Program-made: the position numbers and the translations under genes | Notes under the pieces: model-generated | Told to the model about the DNA's origin: nothing | Databases searched by the model: none | Seen by the model: the letters and a program-made list of their open reading frames with translations, nothing else | Shown: piece by piece, positions 1 through 7,289 of the stretch | Layout: every line of letters starts with the position of its first letter | How positions within the stretch are numbered: the first letter of the stretch is position 1 | Source of the DNA: Desulfobacterales bacterium GWB2_56_26 | GTDB taxonomy: Bacteria > Desulfobacterota > Desulfobulbia > Desulfobulbales > Desulfocapsaceae | Assembly: GCA_001799365.1 (NCBI GenBank) | Contig: MGTI01000071.1 | Location: forward strand, 17,037-65,678 | Direction of reading: 5' to 3' | DNA length: 48,642 nucleotides

Positions 1-758
1 ACCTCCTGTCCATGGTGTCGGCGATCTGGTCGATGGGGCTGGACGATTGCCGGGACTTCCCTCTCTCCCTCTTTGTCCGGTTCTTCGACAACCACGGCCT
101 GCTTGACCTGACCGACCGCCCTCAGTGGCGCACCATCGCGGGAGGCTCGAGCAGCTACATCGGACCGCTCACCCGCGGCTTTGCCGAGCGGATCCGCCTC
201 AACACGCCCGTGACCGGCGTCCTGCGCCGGGGCGAGGGGCTGCTGGTGCAGACCGCGGGCGGCCGGGAACGTTTCGACGAGGTGATCATGGCCTGCCATG
301 GCGATCAGGCCCTTCGCCTGCTGGCCGAACCGACCCCGGAGGAAGAGGAGGTGCTCGGCGCCTTCCGTTTTGCCGACAACCAGGTGGTGCTCCACACCGA
401 CATCTCCCATCTGCCGGGAAGCAGGCGAGCCTGGGCCAGCTGGAATTACCGGATGGTCGACAGCGCCAGAACACACACCGTCCTCACCTACAACATGAAT
501 ATCCTCCAGCGACTCGACAAACGGCACACCTATCTGGTCACCCTCAACCAGGAGATTGACGAAAAACATGTGCTGGCCAGGTTCACCTACAGCCATCCCG
601 TGTACAGCCTGGCGGCAATTGCAGCCCAGCAGCGGTGGTCGACGGTCTCCGGGAGGTTTGGCGTCCATTTCTGCGGCGCCTACTGGCGCAACGGTTTCCA
701 CGAAGACGGCGTGGTCAGCGCTCTGCGGGTGATCGACACGATTGAGGCAAGGCCATGA
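1..758 (+). CDS. FAD-dependent amine-oxidase-like oxidoreductase (COG2907 type), 5' end outside window
   Basis: The reading frame is open from the window edge (first complete codon at 3), so the N-terminus with the FAD-binding Rossmann motif is missing. What remains, about 250 residues, is the substrate and C-terminal FAD part. An IAGGSSSYI segment precedes a surface domain, and the C-terminal FCGAYWRNGFHEDGV motif matches the last FAD-contacting stretch of flavin amine oxidase/phytoene-desaturase-like proteins. The gene ends in an ATGA overlap with the DUF1365 gene and is followed by a CFA-synthase-family gene. This is a widely conserved trio thought to modify unsaturated acyl chains of membrane lipids. 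The substrate is not known from sequence. Family assignment is fairly sure; the lipid role is inferred from neighbours. Confidence 0.85.
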   Translation, partial: LLSMVSAIWSMGLDDCRDFPLSLFVRFFDNHGLLDLTDRPQWRTIAGGSSSYIGPLTRGFAERIRLNTPVTGVLRRGEGLLVQTAGGRERFDEVIMACHGDQALRLLAEPTPEEEEVLGAFRFADNQVVLHTDISHLPGSRRAWASWNYRMVDSARTHTVLTYNMNILQRLDKRHTYLVTLNQEIDEKHVLARFTYSHPVYSLAAIAAQQRWSTVSGRFGVHFCGAYWRNGFHEDGVVSALRVIDTIEARP

Positions 759-1498
759 ATTCGGCACTGTACGTGGGCAGGATCGGGCATCGGCGGTTCA
801 TCCCCAGGGGGCATGGTTTCGCCTACAATTTCTTCATGTGGTATCTCGATCTGGACGAAATCGACCGCCTGCCGGCGCTCTCCCCCTGGTTCTCCACGAC
901 AGGGGCGGCCTTCAGCCGCTTTCACCGCCCCGACTACTACGGCGATCCGAAAGTCCCTCTTGCGACGGCAATTAGCGGCCGCATGGCCGAGCTGACCGGC
1001 GTGGCGGTGGAGGGCAGGGTCTGCGGGCTGCTCAACCTGCGGACGCTCGGCCTCTACTTCAGCCCGGTGAACTTTTATTACGGCTTTGACCGTGAGAACC
1101 GTTGCAGCCACTTCCTGGCGGAGGTGTCGAACATCCCCTGGAACGAACGGCACCAGTACGCCCATCTTCTGACGGGAGGAACATGCGAAACGCTGTACCA
1201 CAGCCAGAAAGCCTTTCGCGTCTCGCCCTTCAACCCCCTCGATCAGCAGTACCGGTGGCGGCTCATCGTGCCGGGCGAGACGGTTGGGGTCGGCCTTGAA
1301 GTCCACGACCCGCGGGGGCATATCTTCACGGCGGAACTGAACCTCTCCCGCCGCCCGCTGACCGCCCGCGAGATAGGCAAACAGCTGCTGAAGAAACCGG
1401 CGATGACCGCCTTTATCGTGGCGGGCATTTACTGGCAGGCCATGAAACTCTACCTCAAAGGCATACCGTATGTCCCTTACGTCAAGGAGGCCATATGA
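755..1498 (+). CDS. DUF1365 family protein (lipid-modification operon)
   Basis: 247 residues, full length for DUF1365 (COG3496). It opens with the typical ALYVGRIGHRRF segment, followed by a PHGHGFxYNFFMWYLDLDE-like block and the family's LYFSPVNFYYGFD core. The C-terminal part has a short hydrophobic stretch near IVAGIYWQAMKLY. The biochemical role is unknown. The family almost always sits between an FAD oxidoreductase and a CFA-synthase-like methyltransferase, as here, so a part in making or handling modified fatty acyl chains is likely but inferred. The start is fixed by the ATGA overlap with the upstream gene, and the stop overlaps the next start in the same way, implying translational coupling. 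Confidence 0.9.
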   Translation: MNSALYVGRIGHRRFIPRGHGFAYNFFMWYLDLDEIDRLPALSPWFSTTGAAFSRFHRPDYYGDPKVPLATAISGRMAELTGVAVEGRVCGLLNLRTLGLYFSPVNFYYGFDRENRCSHFLAEVSNIPWNERHQYAHLLTGGTCETLYHSQKAFRVSPFNPLDQQYRWRLIVPGETVGVGLEVHDPRGHIFTAELNLSRRPLTAREIGKQLLKKPAMTAFIVAGIYWQAMKLYLKGIPYVPYVKEAI

Positions 1499-2754
1499 AC
1501 ACCGCGACCACCACCCACACCTGTACTCCTGCCGCCCTCCCGGTTTCGATTGTCGATCGGCTGGCGAGAAAGGCCGTCCTGCATGTGCTTGGCAGTATCC
1601 GCCACGGCCGGCTGATCGTCGAAGAGGACGACGGCCACTGTTACTCTTTCGGCGATAACCACAGTCCGCTGCAGGCGCGGCTGCGCATCCATGCCCCGCA
1701 GGCGTACCGCAGGATCCTCTTCGGCGGCTCCATCGGCGCAGGCGAAGCCTATATCGAGCAGCTCTGGGATGCCGACGACCTGACGGCTTTGATCCAGGTG
1801 ATGGCGGCCAACCTGGCGGTCGTGAATTCCATGGAGAAGGGCCTCGCCCTGCTGCAGAGACCGTGGCAGAGGCTCGGCCACCTGCTCCGGCGCAACAGCA
1901 GAAGCAGGTCGAAGAAGAACATCCTGTCCCACTACGACCTCGGCAACGAGATGTACGCCGCTTTCCTCGACCCGACCATGATGTATTCCTCGGCCATCTT
2001 TCCTCATCCCGAGGCGAGTCTTGAGGAGGCGTCACAGCATAAACTTGAGGTAATCTGCAAAAAGCTCGATCTGCAGCCCACCGACCATGTGCTCGAGATC
2101 GGCAGCGGCTGGGGCGGCTTCGCCATCTATGCCGCCGGCCGCTACGGCTGCCGGGTGACGACAACCACCATCTCGGACGCCCAGTACCGTGAGGCTAAGC
2201 GGCGGATCGAGGCGGCAGGGCTCGGCGACAGGGTCACCCTGCTGCAGACCGATTATCGCGACCTGCAGGGCCGTTACGACAAGCTGGTGTCGATCGAGAT
2301 GATCGAGGCGGTGGGGCATGCCTTCCTGCCCTCGTTCTTTGCCAAGTGCGGGTCGCTGTTGCACGAGAACGGCAGGATGCTGCTTCAGGCGATCACTATC
2401 AGGGATCAGCAGTATCGGTCGTACGTCGGGAACGTCGATTTCATCCAGAAACATATCTTTCCCGGCGGATGTCTGCCGTCCAACAGCAGGATGGCCGATC
2501 TCCTCGCCGAAAAAACGGATATGGTGATTCGTCATATCGAGGATTTCGGCCTTGATTATGCAAAAACGATCGGTGAGTGGAAGAGACGCTTCAACGCCGC
2601 CTTCGCCGAGTTGAAAGTCCGGGGATACGACGAGAGATTCCGGCGGCTGTGGAACTTTTACTTCTCCTACTGCGAGGGCGGCTTTCTCGAGAGGTCGATC
2701 AGCGTGGTCCAGCTGGTTGCCGAACGTCCGAAAGCTTCAAGGTGCACGCCATGA
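1495..2754 (+). CDS. Cyclopropane-fatty-acyl-phospholipid synthase family SAM methyltransferase
   Basis: 419 residues, COG2230/CFA-synthase fold. The SAM-binding loop LEIGSGWGGFA is at about residues 200-210. The acyl-binding YDLGNEMYAAFLDP motif precedes it, and the C-terminal FPGGCLPS and DFGLDYAKT blocks follow. The catalytic Glu of MIEAVG (Glu271) and the Tyr of DFGLDY are kept. The residue matching the E. coli active-site Cys139 is Ser166 (YSSAIF), and that matching His266 is Gln298 (LLQAIT). Other family members also carry the LLQAIT pattern, so this is probably a clade trait rather than decay. The product could be a cyclopropane, a methyl-branched or another methylated acyl chain. ATGA overlaps bind the gene to both neighbours. 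Confidence 0.9.
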   Translation: MNTATTTHTCTPAALPVSIVDRLARKAVLHVLGSIRHGRLIVEEDDGHCYSFGDNHSPLQARLRIHAPQAYRRILFGGSIGAGEAYIEQLWDADDLTALIQVMAANLAVVNSMEKGLALLQRPWQRLGHLLRRNSRSRSKKNILSHYDLGNEMYAAFLDPTMMYSSAIFPHPEASLEEASQHKLEVICKKLDLQPTDHVLEIGSGWGGFAIYAAGRYGCRVTTTTISDAQYREAKRRIEAAGLGDRVTLLQTDYRDLQGRYDKLVSIEMIEAVGHAFLPSFFAKCGSLLHENGRMLLQAITIRDQQYRSYVGNVDFIQKHIFPGGCLPSNSRMADLLAEKTDMVIRHIEDFGLDYAKTIGEWKRRFNAAFAELKVRGYDERFRRLWNFYFSYCEGGFLERSISVVQLVAERPKASRCTP

Positions 2755-3275
2755 GCCTGCTGCTGAACATCGTCATCTATCAGACGATCTGGTTTCTCTG
2801 CGTGCTTTTCGGCAACCTCGGGGCCCTCCTCAGCCTGCCCCTCCTGGCTCTGCATTTCGCCCTCTCGGACAAGAAGGCGGCCGATGCGAGGATGATGGTG
2901 ATTCTCGGCACCCTGGGCTTGATTATCGACGGCAGCCTGCGGGCCGCAGGGGTTCTTGCCCTGAGCAGCTGGGGCTGGCCGATCCCCCTCTGGCTGGCGA
3001 CGATCTGGCTCGGGCTCGCCACCCTTCCCCATCACAGCCTGTGGTGGATGCGATCCCGCCTGTTCGTCAACATCCTCTTCGGCGCGCTTGGCGGGCCCCT
3101 GGCCTACTGGGGCGGCATGCAACTCGGCGCGGCCTCCTTTCCGCTGTCGCTGGAATATTCGCTGCTCGTCCTGGCGGCGGTCTGGGCGGTCGTCTGGCCG
3201 CTGGTCATGTTTCTCGCGGGACGCAAGGAATCGGAGCCTGACACTCTCCTTGACAGGCCGGGCAACATACAATAA
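2751..3275 (+). CDS. DUF2878 family small membrane protein
   Basis: 174 residues, very hydrophobic, with about five predicted transmembrane segments. The first runs from residue 4, and the others follow around IILGTLGLIIDG-, SWGWPIPLWLATIW-, ILFGALGGPLAYW- and the C-terminal VLAAVWAVVWPLVMF-like stretches. It resembles DUF2878 (TMEM/YbfM-like) proteins encoded beside CFA-like methyltransferases. The ATG at 2751 forms an ATGA overlap with the methyltransferase stop and fixes the start. The larger frame that begins at 2577 is only an upstream extension inside the methyltransferase gene. Function unknown; it may organise or anchor the lipid-modifying enzymes at the inner membrane. Confidence 0.8.
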   Translation: MSLLLNIVIYQTIWFLCVLFGNLGALLSLPLLALHFALSDKKAADARMMVILGTLGLIIDGSLRAAGVLALSSWGWPIPLWLATIWLGLATLPHHSLWWMRSRLFVNILFGALGGPLAYWGGMQLGAASFPLSLEYSLLVLAAVWAVVWPLVMFLAGRKESEPDTLLDRPGNIQ

Positions 3276-3299
3276 AAAAGTCAGGAGGAATGACATCCA

Positions 3300-4175
3300 A
3301 TGCATGGAGACAACGAAATGTCGCGTGAAGACCTGTACAGAGTGGTGGTGGATTCCCTGTCGGCCCATGTGGCGATTCTCGACGAGCAGGGGGTGATCCT
3401 CGAGACCAATGATGCCTGGCAGAAATACGCCAGGAAGAACGGAATGAAGGACGGCTACGACTGCGTTGGCCTCAACTATTTCGCGATCTGCCAGGCGGCA
3501 AGCCTCGATCCGGAGGACGATGCCGGCCGGGTGGCCCATGGCATCAGGCAGGTCATGCAGGGCGAGCTGGACGAATATCTCCACCAGTATCCCTGCCACT
3601 CCCCCGATGAGAAACGCTGGTATGCCGTGCGGGTGGTGCCTTACAGGGACAAGCAGGTCCACCGGGTGATCGTCACCCATGAGAACATCACGCCGATTAT
3701 GCTGGTCCAAGAGGAGCTGGTCCGCAAGGAGGAGGAAATCCGCAGCCAGGCCGAGCGGCTCGAGGAGACCAACATCGCCCTGAAGGTGTTGCTGAGGCAG
3801 AGGGACGAAGATAAAAGCCGCATCGAAGAGACCATCTATACCAATGTCGACCGCCTCGTGCTTCCGTATGTCGAGCGGTTGAAACAGAGCCGGCTGTCGC
3901 CTGCCCAGCATACGTTGGTCGAAATCATAGACACCAACCTTCGAGAGATCACAGCACCCTTTCTCCATTCCCTCAGCAACCTTAAAGTGATCCTCACCCC
4001 GCAGGAAATCGAAGTCGCCGGGATGGTGCGAAGCGGCCGCTCAAGCAAGGAAATCGCGGAAGTGCTCAACCTGTCGGTGAGCGGCGTCGATTTCCATCGC
4101 AAGAGTCTCCGCCGCAAACTCGGCCTTACCAACGACTCAACCAACCTGCGCTCCTACCTCCTTTCGCTGGACTGA
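3300..4175 (+). CDS. PAS domain-containing LuxR-type transcriptional regulator
   Basis: 291 residues. An N-terminal PAS-like sensor domain lies at about residues 10-130 (HVAILDEQGVILETNDAW opening, RWYAVRVVPYRD core). A coiled-coil linker of roughly residues 135-180 is rich in Glu and Arg, and a C-terminal LuxR/FixJ-type helix-turn-helix sits at about 225-285 (LTPQEIEVAGMVRSGRSSKEIAE, then the recognition helix with DFHRKSLRRKL). It starts 24 bases after the DUF2878 stop, with an AGGAGG 11 bases upstream of the ATG, so it is probably co-transcribed with the lipid operon and may control it. No phosphoacceptor receiver domain is present. The PAS ligand cannot be told from sequence. Confidence 0.88.
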   Translation: MHGDNEMSREDLYRVVVDSLSAHVAILDEQGVILETNDAWQKYARKNGMKDGYDCVGLNYFAICQAASLDPEDDAGRVAHGIRQVMQGELDEYLHQYPCHSPDEKRWYAVRVVPYRDKQVHRVIVTHENITPIMLVQEELVRKEEEIRSQAERLEETNIALKVLLRQRDEDKSRIEETIYTNVDRLVLPYVERLKQSRLSPAQHTLVEIIDTNLREITAPFLHSLSNLKVILTPQEIEVAGMVRSGRSSKEIAEVLNLSVSGVDFHRKSLRRKLGLTNDSTNLRSYLLSLD

Positions 4176-4493
4176 TCCAGCTGCATCCCGTGCTCTACTT
4201 AAGCTGCACTTCTCTCAGAAGGCATGACAATTGATATAGATGCTCTCCAGCTCAATCTGGTCATGGAGACTGGGGACGTCTTCTCCTCTCCTTTTCACAG
4301 GAGTGCAGGGGAATATGGAAGAAAGAAGAGCGGATTAATGTCATGGCAGTTTTAACTACCATTATACTATTACATTTCACCAATTGAAGCTGCTCAATCC
4401 ATACCTATAGTACAGGCATAGGGAGCAGGAAAGAAGTAACTGTCTCTCCAATGACAGCAACAATAAAAAAAACCTTCAGAAGCGAGGTGTGAT
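4176..4493. other. Intergenic region, leader of the 56-residue protein gene
   Basis: A stretch of 318 bases without a gene, more AT-rich than the operon upstream. No obvious rho-independent terminator follows the PAS-LuxR gene. The right part holds a good sigma-70-like promoter (4384-4411) and a leader of roughly 75 bases with a run of eight A residues before the ribosome-binding site of the small gene. I see no known riboswitch motif in it. Confidence 0.6.
4384..4411 (+). promoter_or_regulatory. Putative sigma-70 promoter of the 56-residue protein gene
   Basis: TTGAAG at 4384-4389 and TATAGT at 4406-4411 are separated by 16 bases. The expected transcription start near 4418 lies about 75 bases ahead of the ATG at 4494. 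Matches are by eye only. Confidence 0.5.
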
Positions 4494-4664
4494 ATGAAAG
4501 GTGATTTCAGTTCCTTGATATGGGTCAATGATAAGGAAGGGCATGAATATGTATGCACCATCGGCGGCAACAGCGACGAGAAACGGGACTACGACTCGCT
4601 GAACGAGAGCGAGAGGGCGACCTGTATGAATACCAACAATTTTATCGGCACGGACCGCTGGTAA
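4494..4664 (+). CDS. Small hypothetical protein, 56 residues
   Basis: An ATG at 4494 preceded by GAGGTG (4484-4489, about 4 bases upstream) opens a 56-residue frame ending in TAA at 4662-4664. The protein begins MKGDFSSLIWVNDKEGHEY and ends IGTDRW. It is acidic and hydrophilic with two cysteines, and has no signal peptide or membrane segment. A promoter-like sequence lies upstream and a strong terminator 39 bases downstream, giving a complete monocistronic unit, which makes a real gene likely. I do not recognise the family with certainty. The compact form suggests a short single-domain cytosolic protein, but no function should be assigned. Confidence 0.65.
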   Translation: MKGDFSSLIWVNDKEGHEYVCTIGGNSDEKRDYDSLNESERATCMNTNNFIGTDRW

Positions 4665-4702
4665 CCCATCCCCCACGCTTCACAATGTGTGTGATGGCTT
4701 CG

Positions 4703-4731
4703 AGCCCCCGATCCTGGTATCGGGGGCTTTG
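4703..4731 (+). terminator. Rho-independent terminator after the small gene
   Basis: A perfect 10-base inverted repeat (AGCCCCCGAT and ATCGGGGGCT) encloses a 6-base loop and is followed by TTTGGCGTTTGTATTT. It closes the 56-residue gene transcript. A weaker role on the opposite strand is possible. Confidence 0.75.
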
Positions 4732-4823
4732 GCGTTTGTATTTCCGGAAATGCCTTCCTTTCTTCTGAGTTGTCATGCCGCGTGCACACCCCTGGAATGG
4801 GGTGTAACAGCTGGGGATTCGCC

Positions 4824-4895
4824 ATCGGTATCGATATCGGTACAGAATTGAAAAAATGGTTCGATCCCGATCCCGATCCCCGATCCCGCGCGGGA
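4824..4895. repeat. Degenerate microsatellite of GATCCC / GGTATCGAT units plus palindrome
   Basis: The stretch begins with ATCGGTATCGATATCGGTA-type alternation. After an A-rich gap it shows tandem GATCCC units (about 4862-4887), ending in the palindrome TCCCGCGCGGGA at 4884-4895. No coding sense is evident. It lies between the terminator and the 3' end of the lipocalin gene and may influence the tail of the blc transcript. Confidence 0.7.
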
Positions 4896-4908
4896 AGAAT
4901 AAGTATCC

Positions 4909-5427
4909 TCAAGGAAACAGCAACTTGTCCGGGTCAAAGCCCTGCTTCTCGACATCCTGCAGGATCCCTGCGAGAACTTCGGGATGCATCGAAGGGGTGC
5001 GGCTGAGTATCCAGAGATATTTCCTGTTGGGGGTTCCAATCACGGCGTATTCGTACTCCTCTCCCACGTCCATGATCCAGTAGTCTCCCCGGAAAGGCCA
5101 GAAAAATGATACTTTGAGACGGGCGTTGCCGGGGCCAACCACCCAAGCTCGGCCCCTGGCTTCACGCAGGCGGCCATCCTGCTCGTCCCGACAACTGTTC
5201 AAGATATCTACATCGCCATCCGTGCGGGCTTTGTACATGGCTGTGCTGTCCAGGCAGCCTTCCTGGAACGAGTTCGGGTAACGGCCGATCTCGTACCACA
5301 GACCAAGATAACGATCGAGGTCGACATGGGCGACGGTCACGAGCGATGGGGTTTCCGGGGCACCCCCATGTTGGGAGAAACTGCACGAAGTGAGAAGGAC
5401 GATGAGAGCGGCAGTAGCTATTTTCAT
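4909..5427 (-). CDS. blc: Outer-membrane lipocalin lipoprotein (Blc-like)
   Basis: 172 residues with a lipoprotein signal ending in LLTSC (Cys15), then a bacterial lipocalin. The first strand motif LGLWYEIGRYPNSFQEGC carries the lipocalin GxW core and family cysteine. The second block WIMDVGEEYEYAVIGTPNRKYLWILSRTP matches Blc/apolipoprotein-D-type proteins. Blc proteins bind fatty acids or lysophospholipids at the outer membrane and respond to envelope stress. A Shine-Dalgarno GGAG lies 6 bases before the start. Nearness to a fatty-acyl-modifying operon suggests a shared membrane-lipid theme, although the two are on opposite strands. Confidence 0.9.
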   Translation of the reverse strand: MKIATAALIVLLTSCSFSQHGGAPETPSLVTVAHVDLDRYLGLWYEIGRYPNSFQEGCLDSTAMYKARTDGDVDILNSCRDEQDGRLREARGRAWVVGPGNARLKVSFFWPFRGDYWIMDVGEEYEYAVIGTPNRKYLWILSRTPSMHPEVLAGILQDVEKQGFDPDKLLFP

Positions 5428-5500
5428 ATAAATCTCCGATGCAACCCGCTTGGTTTTTGTCTGCTATGCGTGTATGAGGCACGGCCAGAGCAAGATGAGA

Positions 5501-5965
5501 TCATGAAGAAAAATCAAATTGCTTGACTTCCTGAAAGTGGGTTACCAAGTAAATCTGTGTAATCGACACCTCGAACAACGCGCAACCCGGCGCGGCTAAG
5601 AATTCAGTAAGGTGCGGGTGTCTGGCCAAGTAGAGGTTCTGCCCTTCAGCACGAGCAAATCCCGTCGTTTCCCTGGCGGTGCCGAGGATCGTTGCCGCGG
5701 CGGCATTGGTGAAATCTGCCACCTGATTGCTTCTGTTGTCCAGGAGCAGGGATACCTGGGGATTGTGTGCGAGATTCTGCCATTTCCTGGTGGCGCGGGA
5801 GGTGGCGAAATACAGGTTGCGCAAGTCGAGGGAGAAGGCAACTGCCACTAGATTGGTATACGGCGCAGAGCCGGCGGCAGTGGCAAGTACGGCGAGCGGC
5901 TGGCTGTGGCAGAGTTCTTTCAAGCTATTCGGCAGGTTGGCGAAAGTGGTCATAGTCTGTTGCAT
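5501..5965 (-). CDS. Pyridoxamine 5'-phosphate oxidase-fold (split beta-barrel flavin) protein
   Basis: 154 residues. The sequence LAVLATAAGSAPYTNLVAVAF near the N-terminus, YFATSRATRKWQNLAHNPQVSLLLDNR and the later ATILGTARET follow the PNPOx-like split-barrel pattern, which binds FMN, F420 or heme. A true PdxH would be longer and would carry its conserved C-terminal region, so this is a general family member rather than the vitamin B6 enzyme. The start may be the ATG at 5965 or, four codons later, at 5953. A GAGAGG lies closer to the first than usual. It is followed by blc on the same strand after 73 bases, so the two may be co-transcribed. Confidence 0.8.
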   Translation of the reverse strand: MQQTMTTFANLPNSLKELCHSQPLAVLATAAGSAPYTNLVAVAFSLDLRNLYFATSRATRKWQNLAHNPQVSLLLDNRSNQVADFTNAAAATILGTARETTGFARAEGQNLYLARHPHLTEFLAAPGCALFEVSITQIYLVTHFQEVKQFDFSS

Positions 5966-6233
5966 ACCTCTCTGAGCTGGGTTGTCGGAATTTGGTACCG
6001 AGGCACATGAGCCATAATGTGTGGGAGAAGCGGGGGTGAAACAAACGATATCGGCTTTATGGTATCAGGATATACCGTGAATGCAACTTCTGGTCGGAAG
6101 GTGAAAGCGCCGCCATTATCTGAGCCGTTTGAGGTCACGCTCTGTCGTCTGCTATGCTTATTGAATGCCATTCGGCGAAATGAAGGAAGCTGCGGCGATA
6201 CGCTTGACGGTAATTAAAACAAGTGGGGGATAA

Positions 6234-6710
6234 ATGGTACAATATCTACGCACGATCATACAAATAAGCTGTCTATCGAGCATCCTTGCGGCGTGTACCG
6301 GGGAAAGGCCAGACAACCTCGGGGTGCATGGCACCCGGTTGAAAACCTGTCCAGACTCACCCAATTGCGTGTCGAGTCAGGCTGTAGACGTCGGGCACCG
6401 CATAGCACCGCTCGAATTCACCAGCGATCCCGGTCAGGCCTTCGCCCGGCTGAAGCAAATGCTTGCTCGTCGCAATGATACCACAATCATTGAAGAACGA
6501 CTCGGTTACCTGCGCGTTGAATTCCACACCATCCTGTTTGTCGATGATGGCGAGTTCCTGCTGGATGATCAGCGGCGGCTGATTCACACTCGCTCCGCCT
6601 CCCGCCTCGGATACTCGGACCTGGGTAAGAACCGCAAGCGGATGGAGGAAATCCGGCGACAGTTCGTGGTAAAAACTGCATCGACTACCAGTGCAGAGGG
6701 GAAATTTTAG
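6234..6710 (+). CDS. DUF1499 family lipoprotein
   Basis: 158 residues. An N-terminal signal ends in the lipobox LAAC (Cys21), so it is a predicted lipoprotein. The mature part carries the DUF1499 hallmarks: CPDSPNCVSSQA near the start, and near the end FVDDGEFLLDD followed by RSASRLGYSDLGKNRKRME. The family is widespread and functionally uncharacterised; small members are periplasmic or membrane-anchored. A GGGGG ribosome-binding stretch precedes the ATG by 7 bases. It is divergent from the PNPOx-fold/lipocalin pair, with a shared 268-base control region in between (5966-6233) in which I find no firm promoter. Confidence 0.85.
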   Translation: MVQYLRTIIQISCLSSILAACTGERPDNLGVHGTRLKTCPDSPNCVSSQAVDVGHRIAPLEFTSDPGQAFARLKQMLARRNDTTIIEERLGYLRVEFHTILFVDDGEFLLDDQRRLIHTRSASRLGYSDLGKNRKRMEEIRRQFVVKTASTTSAEGKF

Positions 6711-6818
6711 CCCGTGTTCGACAGTCATAAGCAGACACTACAGCGAAATTTTGCATTTACGGGTACGGGGACAAACCGGAAAATGGCGTAGTGCCTAGGG
6801 ACTCAGGCTCTCGTTTGA

Positions 6819-7178
6819 ACGCTTAATGGTAGAGTTGACGGCAATGCCGAGGAGGCTTTTCTGGACAACCTTAATTTTCTTCCTTGCTCAGCCCGAAGTT
6901 TTAAAGAGACGGTCGTTGACGCCGAACAGGAACTGGCCAGTCACCAGGTGCTCAGTCTCTGGTGCGACAGCAGCGGCGGGCAGGCCTGCGATGTCAAGGA
7001 CTTCGACGACCCGGCCGGGGCGGTGCTGCGGGACGTGCGGATCTTACCGTTCTCCGGCGGTGAGAGTCCGGATGCGGTATTCCAGAGCGCCTGCGGCCTG
7101 GGCGGCGCCAGCGGCTTTTCAGCGATCTATCCCAGTTGCATTACTGAATCCGTGTTTGGTAAAGGTCAGCTGAAGTGA
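6819..7178 (+). pseudogene. 5'-truncated gene remnant, unrecognised
   Basis: A frame open from 6819 (stop just upstream at 6816) to TGA-free TGA/TAG-bounded 7178 encodes about 119 residues that look coding, with balanced composition, a SLWCDSSGGQACDVKDFDD segment and four cysteines. It has no ATG, GTG or TTG start until GTG 6948, which lacks a ribosome-binding site. A second frame starting at ATG 6826 gives a signal-peptide-like MPRRLFWTTLIFFLAQP and could be the original N-terminus before a frameshift near 6890-6900. Family not recognised. I read it as a decayed secreted-protein gene. Confidence 0.45.
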
Positions 7179-7289
7179 AATAGTTTCAACTTGATCTGAC
7201 ACCAATTTAAATGCTGCCCCTTTCTAAGCCCGGGAGGTACAAGCGAATCCTTCCCCACCAGCCGCGTCTGCCCTGTCGTGCGCTGCTTT

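Noticed and set aside
680-2164. A 494-residue frame on the - strand over the DUF1365 and methyltransferase genes
   Set aside because: It is highly Arg/Ser/Gly-biased with no domain and runs entirely antisense to two well-supported genes in a GC-rich region; a shadow frame.
6204-6233. TTGACG with downstream GATAAA as promoter for the DUF1499 gene
   Set aside because: The -10-like box would touch the start codon, leaving no leader for the ribosome-binding site that is present.
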